DNA of 9,886 bases. Origin: Firmicutes bacterium UBA5227. GTDB taxonomy: Bacteria > Bacillota > Clostridia > Tissierellales > Sedimentibacteraceae. Under the pieces are notes generated by a model. That model was not told where the DNA came from, did not search any database, and worked only from the letters and a program-made list of their open reading frames with translations. Position numbers and translations under genes: made by a program. Position 1 is the stretch's first letter. Each line of letters begins with the position of its first letter. This document shows, one piece after another, positions 6,386-9,886 of the stretch. Where the stretch lies: positions 1 through 9,886 of the forward strand of contig DHUT01000088.1 of assembly GCA_002409285.1 (NCBI GenBank), read 5' to 3'.

Positions 6386-7534
6386 CTATAACAAATAATT
6401 TAATATTTTATATATTTTTCCGTCTTTAATATAAACCCTTGGTGTCCTTCTTGTAAATCTGCACATTATTTCATTTTTATTCGTACCTGCAAGCTCCGAA
6501 ATTTCCTGTATATCCGCCGTATTTCCTGTTCCGTCACCATAAATTATCGCTTCGTCTCCCACTCTTGCCTCAGGTATGTCGGTTAAATCAACCATGCACT
6601 GATCCATGCAGATTACCCCGACTATCGGTGCCTTTTTCCCATTTATGGTTACATAGCCCTTGTCTCTCATATTGCGTGGATAGCCATCTGCATAACCAAA
6701 AGGAAGTGTTCCGATAGAGCTTCTTCTTTCTGCACGCCATGCATAATCGTAGCTTACACCTTCGCCTTTTTCAATGGTCTTAATGTGGTATATTCTTGTT
6801 TTAAATGTTAATGCCTGCTTTAACACAACTGAATCATCTGAGTAGGATTTCAGCCCATAAATTATTGCTCCCGGACGAATCATATTAAGCCTGTACTGAG
6901 GATAATCTATTCCTGAAATACTGTCGCAAATGTGTTTGTATTTAATTTTTCTTCCTTTTTTCTCAAGCTGTTCTATCACATTTATCAGTTTCCTGTATTG
7001 AGCATCATCTTCTTCTTTGCCGGCTAAAGCAAAGTGAGAGAATATCCCTTCTATCTCAAGGTTGTCCAGGTCAAAAATTTTATTTATTTCGTCTATACTT
7101 TCCTGACAATCTTTATATCCAAGGCGATTAAATCCGGTATCGTATTTTATTTGAACCTTTGGTATCTTATTATGACTTCTTCCCAGGCTATTCAGCAATT
7201 CTGCCTGATGTAATGAAAAAATTGTCTGGGTTATATTGTATTTAACAACATACTCTAAGTATTCATCAGGAGTATAACCCATTATAAATATATTGTAATC
7301 GCTGTAATGATTTCTAAGTTCAAGAGCCTCGGACAAAGTGGCAACCGCCAGATAGTCAGCTCCGTTTTCCATAATTGCAGGGGCTAAATCAACGGCACCA
7401 TGTCCGTATGCATTAGCTTTTACCACTGCTGCTATTGCAACATTTTCCCCCACAACCTCTTTAATTTTCCGCACATTGTATGCAATGTTGTCCAAATTTA
7501 TTTCCACATAAGTGTCTCGCAATAATGGTTCCAT
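6386..7534 (-). CDS. alr: Alanine racemase
   Basis: A PLP-dependent fold-type III racemase interconverting L- and D-alanine, the D-form being needed for peptidoglycan and teichoic acids. The length of 382 aa is typical. Lys39 in VVKANAYGHGA carries the PLP, with Tyr43 in the same motif. The second catalytic residue is Tyr262 in GVSYDYAW, on the other subunit's domain. IKYDTGFNRLG (129-139), IRPGAIIYG (219-227), LPFGYADGYPR (277-287) and MDQCMVD (310-316) are the usual barrel and C-terminal beta-domain signatures. An AAGGAGGAG site precedes the ATG directly. The gene lies 15 nt after the second LCP gene and 9 nt before the M20 gene. It could be the sole housekeeping racemase or a second, operon-specific one; the window cannot tell. 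Serine racemisation as a side activity is possible. Confidence 0.96.
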   Translation of the reverse strand: MEPLLRDTYVEINLDNIAYNVRKIKEVVGENVAIAAVVKANAYGHGAVDLAPAIMENGADYLAVATLSEALELRNHYSDYNIFIMGYTPDEYLEYVVKYNITQTIFSLHQAELLNSLGRSHNKIPKVQIKYDTGFNRLGYKDCQESIDEINKIFDLDNLEIEGIFSHFALAGKEEDDAQYRKLINVIEQLEKKGRKIKYKHICDSISGIDYPQYRLNMIRPGAIIYGLKSYSDDSVVLKQALTFKTRIYHIKTIEKGEGVSYDYAWRAERRSSIGTLPFGYADGYPRNMRDKGYVTINGKKAPIVGVICMDQCMVDLTDIPEARVGDEAIIYGDGTGNTADIQEISELAGTNKNEIMCRFTRRTPRVYIKDGKIYKILNYLL

Positions 7535-7549
7535 AACTCCTCCTTATAT

Positions 7550-8545
7550 TTAATCAGCCTCTGCTTCATTATCCTGTTCAGCCTCCGCTGATAATTTCAA
7601 ATCATATATTTCATATACTAATTTTGTAATTTCTTCTCCGTCTGCCAGAAAAAACGACAAATTGCCAAGATATTTATCCGTACCCGGCAATGTTTCCGTA
7701 CTGATCTTTTCTGCCGAGAAACCTATGACATCCGTGGCAAGTCCAAGCAGTTCGGTCAACGTTAAATCTGTCTGTATGTGTGGATATACTGCACTTATTA
7801 CGGCGGGAAGCTTTAACCCCATAGCCTTTTTCACGGCAGCCTTTATAAATTCCTGCTGTGTTTGCACTCTTCCGAGGTCACCGTTGGGATAGCCCGGATA
7901 GCCTGGGTCACCTTTCCTAAATCTTAGCAATTCCAGAGCCTTATCACCTTTTATTGACTGTTTGCCCGGTTTTATGTCGATGTAAAGAGGCGGTTTATCA
8001 TAAGGGTCTGTATACTTCATGTGGAAAGGGACATCAAATTCCACTCCACCTATTGCTTCCACTGCGGCTCTTAAGCCCTCGTATTTTATTGTAGCATAAT
8101 TATCTACAGGCATCCCGGTTACTTCCTCAACAGCTTTTATAAGGGCGTTAATGCCATCCTCTTCCATGCCGTAGACTGCATTGATTTTTTGATTTTCAGA
8201 ATATTTGGCATAGCCTTCTCTGTAATAATATGTGTCCCTTGGAATCGATATTAAGTTAGCCTTCTTTGTTTTTTTATCAAAGCTCAGAAGCATTATTGTG
8301 TCTGATCTTGGCCCTTCCAACCCCACAAGAAGTATGTTAATTTTGTCGCTGCTATGCATTGCTTTTTCCAGGGGTGTATAAAATTCCATGTCTTCTTCAT
8401 TCTTATCTTTATCTTCATTTTCATTTGTTTCTGCCTGTTCCATTTCATCAGGCGAATAATATTTTACATAGGTGAAGATACTCACTGATGTTACTAAAGA
8501 AAATATAACAAGTGATAATATAAATATTTTAAAGAATTGTTTCAT
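7550..8545 (-). CDS. LCP (LytR-CpsA-Psr) family protein, second copy
   Basis: A membrane-anchored LCP phosphotransferase, a family that attaches lipid-linked polymers such as teichoic acids or capsule to peptidoglycan outside the cell. At 331 aa, residues ~5-27 form the single N-terminal membrane anchor, 32-53 a strongly acidic linker (D, E, N, K), and ~68-235 the LCP domain. Conserved residues are visible: Arg80 and Asp82 (GPRSDT), Arg103 and Asp104 (IPRDTYY), Arg208/Arg210 (LLRFRKG), and Asp223, Arg226 and Gln230 (DLGRVQTQQ). A GDPGYPGYPNGD segment (212-223) is about six residues longer than in the upstream paralogue and is encoded by a short tandem repeat. The ribosome binding site AAAGGCGG is imperfect, 8 nt before the ATG. 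It lies 20 nt after the first copy and 15 nt before alr. The polymer it attaches is unknown. Confidence 0.92.
   Translation of the reverse strand: MKQFFKIFILSLVIFSLVTSVSIFTYVKYYSPDEMEQAETNENEDKDKNEEDMEFYTPLEKAMHSSDKINILLVGLEGPRSDTIMLLSFDKKTKKANLISIPRDTYYYREGYAKYSENQKINAVYGMEEDGINALIKAVEEVTGMPVDNYATIKYEGLRAAVEAIGGVEFDVPFHMKYTDPYDKPPLYIDIKPGKQSIKGDKALELLRFRKGDPGYPGYPNGDLGRVQTQQEFIKAAVKKAMGLKLPAVISAVYPHIQTDLTLTELLGLATDVIGFSAEKISTETLPGTDKYLGNLSFFLADGEEITKLVYEIYDLKLSAEAEQDNEAEAD
7883..7915 (-). repeat. Short in-frame tandem repeat inside the second LCP gene
   Basis: Two 9-nt GGCTATCC(G/C) units stand side by side, flanked by GGTGACC on both sides. The segment encodes GD-PGYPGYPN-GD. The upstream LCP paralogue reads RKGYPNQDLGR at the same place, so these repeats account for the extra residues. 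Replication slippage is the simplest explanation. The insert sits just before the conserved Asp-Leu-Gly-Arg of the active site. Confidence 0.65.
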
Positions 8546-8565
8546 TAATATTTCCGCCTTTCAAT

Positions 8566-9543
8566 TCAGTTGGTGCCGGTGTTCTGAACCTGTTCAGAGT
8601 CTGCTATGCCATATATTTCATTAATCATCACCTTTATTGCATCATCATCCGCAATATAAAATGACAAGCCTTCTAAAGGAGTTTCCGTTCCGGGTATAAT
8701 ATTTGAATTAATGTTATCAATTGAAAATCCTGCTATGTCACCTGCAAGACTCAGAATGTCAGTGATTCTTACATTTGTTTCTATGTGAGAGAAAGCTTCT
8801 TTTATTAATGCGGGAAGCTTAAGTCCTAAGGCTTTCTTTACCGCAGATTTAATAAACTGCTGCTGAGCTTCTATTCTTCCAAGATCCTGGTTTGGATATC
8901 CTTTTCTATACCTGAGAAATTTTAGGGATTGTTCACCGTTCAACAGCTGATTGCCCTCCGGTATGTCTATGTACAGAGGCGGATCATCATATGGGTCTGA
9001 GTAGACCATATGGAACGGAACATTAACTTCAACCCCATCCAATAACTCCACGCAGGAAACCACCGCTTCATAATCAACAATAACATACTTTTCCAAAGGT
9101 ATTCCCAAAAGTTCCTGAACTGAAGATGCCAAAACTTCAATTCCTTCCTGGGCATATACGGCATTTATTTTTTTTGAATCCGGGCTGTCATGACCGGCAC
9201 GGGGATAGTAGGTATCTCTTGGGACTGAAATCAAATCAGCCTTTTTATTTTCCATGTCATAGCTCAGAACCATCATTGTATCCGTTCTTACTCCTTCAAG
9301 TCCAACTACAAGAACATTGAATCTTTTTGATTTTTTGGCTGCTTTACCTATAGGCGTATTGTAGTCAAATGAACTTGATTCATAAAATTCCAATGGCTCC
9401 GGCTTTTGAGCGGAGTCGTTCTTAATTGTTCCGATAACAATATCTTTATCTACAAACAATATATATCCCAAGGCTCCTGTACTCAAAATAATCGAAATAA
9501 AAATTACAGATGTAAAAAAAACCTTAAAAAAGTGTTTTATCAT
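8566..9543 (-). CDS. LCP (LytR-CpsA-Psr) family protein, first copy
   Basis: First gene of the operon and a paralogue of the next, with roughly half the LCP-domain residues identical by eye. Of 325 aa, residues ~8-31 are the N-terminal membrane anchor and ~75-235 the extracellular LCP domain. Conserved residues: Arg86 and Asp88 (GVRTDTM), Arg109 and Asp110 (VPRDTYY), Arg211/Arg213 (FLRYRKG), and Asp220, Arg223 and Gln227/Gln228 (DLGRIEAQQQ). Both copies share FHM-Y-DPYD-PPLYIDI, so they are close paralogues rather than two distant family members. The C-terminal ~85 residues lack a known extra domain such as LytR_C. The ATG at 9543 follows a modest GGGTAGGG site; a good promoter lies about 50 nt upstream. 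Likely role: transfer of a lipid-linked glycopolymer to the wall, partner unknown. Confidence 0.92.
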   Translation of the reverse strand: MIKHFFKVFFTSVIFISIILSTGALGYILFVDKDIVIGTIKNDSAQKPEPLEFYESSSFDYNTPIGKAAKKSKRFNVLVVGLEGVRTDTMMVLSYDMENKKADLISVPRDTYYPRAGHDSPDSKKINAVYAQEGIEVLASSVQELLGIPLEKYVIVDYEAVVSCVELLDGVEVNVPFHMVYSDPYDDPPLYIDIPEGNQLLNGEQSLKFLRYRKGYPNQDLGRIEAQQQFIKSAVKKALGLKLPALIKEAFSHIETNVRITDILSLAGDIAGFSIDNINSNIIPGTETPLEGLSFYIADDDAIKVMINEIYGIADSEQVQNTGTN

Positions 9544-9593
9544 TTTCCCTACCCAATTAATTTTCCTAATTTAATAAAATATTATACCTATTA

Positions 9594-9622
9594 ATTATAT
9601 CAAAGCTTAATCTATATTTCAA
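9594..9622 (-). promoter_or_regulatory. Sigma-A promoter of the LCP-alr-M20-dppA operon
   Basis: On the minus strand TTGAAA (9622-9617) is followed after exactly 17 nt by a perfect TATAAT (9599-9594). The predicted start near 9587 gives a leader of about 44 nt before the first LCP gene. No other good promoter was seen in the short gaps inside the operon, so this one probably drives all five genes to the terminator at 4349. Confidence 0.78.
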
Positions 9623-9661
9623 TTTATTATTAAAAAAATTTAATTGCAAACCAACATTAAA

Positions 9662-9699
9662 TTCAATATATAATGCATATATATGCATTATATATTGAA
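9662..9699. repeat. Perfect 38-bp palindrome
   Basis: Bases 9662-9680 are the exact reverse complement of 9681-9699, with no spacer and no mismatch. The sequence is A/T-rich, with TTCAA at the outer end of each arm and ATGCAT in the inner part of each arm. It lies 40 bp upstream of the minus-strand -35 box and about 112 bp upstream of the plus-strand -35 box. It could be a large operator for a dimeric regulator, a cruciform or a hairpin. A terminator role is unlikely: it sits between two divergent gene starts and has almost no GC. Confidence 0.9.
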
Positions 9700-9811
9700 A
9701 AAACTTGCGTTATAAAAACATTTTCACGAGGTGTGATTTTTTTTATTATGCTTAAAAAATAGTAATAAACCTTAATTATTAAAAAATATTTTATTTTTTT
9801 ATAAATATTTA

Positions 9812-9840
9812 TTGCAATTTATGGGAAAAGCTGTTACAAT
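9812..9840 (+). promoter_or_regulatory. Sigma-A promoter of the right-edge gene
   Basis: TTGCAA (9812-9817), a 17-nt spacer and TACAAT (9835-9840), each matching 5/6 or better of the minimal consensus. The predicted start near 9847 leaves about 29 nt of leader before the ATG at 9876. Confidence 0.7.
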
Positions 9841-9875
9841 ACAGTTATCTTTTTTAATATCGGAGGATTTTTTTA

Positions 9876-9886
9876 ATGAAAACAGG
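9876..9886 (+). CDS. Start of a plus-strand gene, cut off by window edge
   Basis: Only ATG AAA ACA GG is visible (Met-Lys-Thr-Gly). The call rests on context: GGAGG at 9862-9866, nine nt before the ATG, and a good promoter at 9812-9840. It is divergent from the envelope operon. Nothing can be said about its product. Confidence 0.65.

Larger units (their letters stand above)
9544..9875. other. Divergent AT-rich intergenic region
   Basis: These 332 bp hold no credible gene. They contain the operon promoter on the left, the 38-bp palindrome in the middle and the promoter of the right-edge gene. A small stem, TCAC-GAGGT-GTGA, followed by eight T's (about 9723-9743, plus strand) has only four base pairs and is not convincing as a terminator. 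Homopolymer A and T runs are frequent (9772-9800), consistent with a curved or easily melted control region. Confidence 0.7.

Noticed and set aside
7883..7915. Short tandem repeat as a CRISPR-like or minisatellite array
   Set aside because: Only two 9-nt units in coding frame, with no spacers.
8967..9164. Minus-strand open frame of 65 codons inside the first LCP gene
   Set aside because: Same strand but wrong frame within a well-supported LCP domain; a shadow.
9406..9594. Plus-strand open frame of 62 codons across the LCP gene start
   Set aside because: Antisense to the LCP membrane anchor and its leader; no ribosome binding site.
9723..9743. TCAC-GAGGT-GTGA stem with a following T-run
   Set aside because: Four base pairs are too few for a convincing terminator, and no plus-strand gene ends upstream of it.

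Overview
The window looks like the chromosome of a low-GC Gram-positive bacterium, probably a member of the Clostridia. The evidence is the AT-rich sequence, strong AGGAGG-type ribosome binding sites, near-consensus sigma-A promoters, LytR-CpsA-Psr (LCP) cell-wall proteins and a DppA-type D-aminopeptidase. I cannot fix the genus. Every complete gene lies on the minus strand; only a gene start at the extreme right edge reads the other way.

Right to left, which is the direction of transcription: an AT-rich divergent intergenic region (9544-9875) carries a minus-strand promoter (9594-9622), a plus-strand promoter (9812-9840) and a perfect 38-bp palindrome (9662-9699). The minus promoter drives a tight five-gene operon with 9-20 nt gaps: two paralogous LCP proteins (9543-8566, 8545-7550), alanine racemase alr (7534-6386), an M20 amidohydrolase (6376-5195) and an M55 D-aminopeptidase dppA (5179-4385). 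It ends at a clear intrinsic terminator (4378-4349). The theme is the cell envelope: polymer attachment to the wall, D-alanine supply, and breakdown of D-amino-acid peptides or acylated amino acids.

Next, after a leader of roughly 240 bp, comes a two-gene sugar cassette. A PfkB-family fructokinase-like kinase (4110-3127) overlaps by 14 nt a D-lyxose/D-mannose-type ketol isomerase (3140-2460). Sampled lines are noticeably richer in GC than the flanks. The products suggest aldose to ketose to ketose-phosphate. Both genes have ribosome binding sites that favour starts internal to longer open frames.

Then a consensus promoter (2417-2444) precedes rlmD, a 23S rRNA uracil-C5 methyltransferase (2389-1016) with its Fe-S cysteines and catalytic residues intact. 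Just past its 3' end lies a degenerate copy of its last ~26 bp, then an intergenic stretch, then a very AT-rich reading frame of unknown function (770 to the left edge, at least 256 codons, end outside the window). The composition drop beside rlmD, a gene known elsewhere as an integration site for mobile elements, suggests an accessory-region boundary.

I found no CRISPR array, tRNA, rRNA, transposase or recombinase. Nothing here proves a new system; the best leads are the rlmD 3' junction with its orphan gene, the 38-bp palindrome and the five-gene envelope operon.
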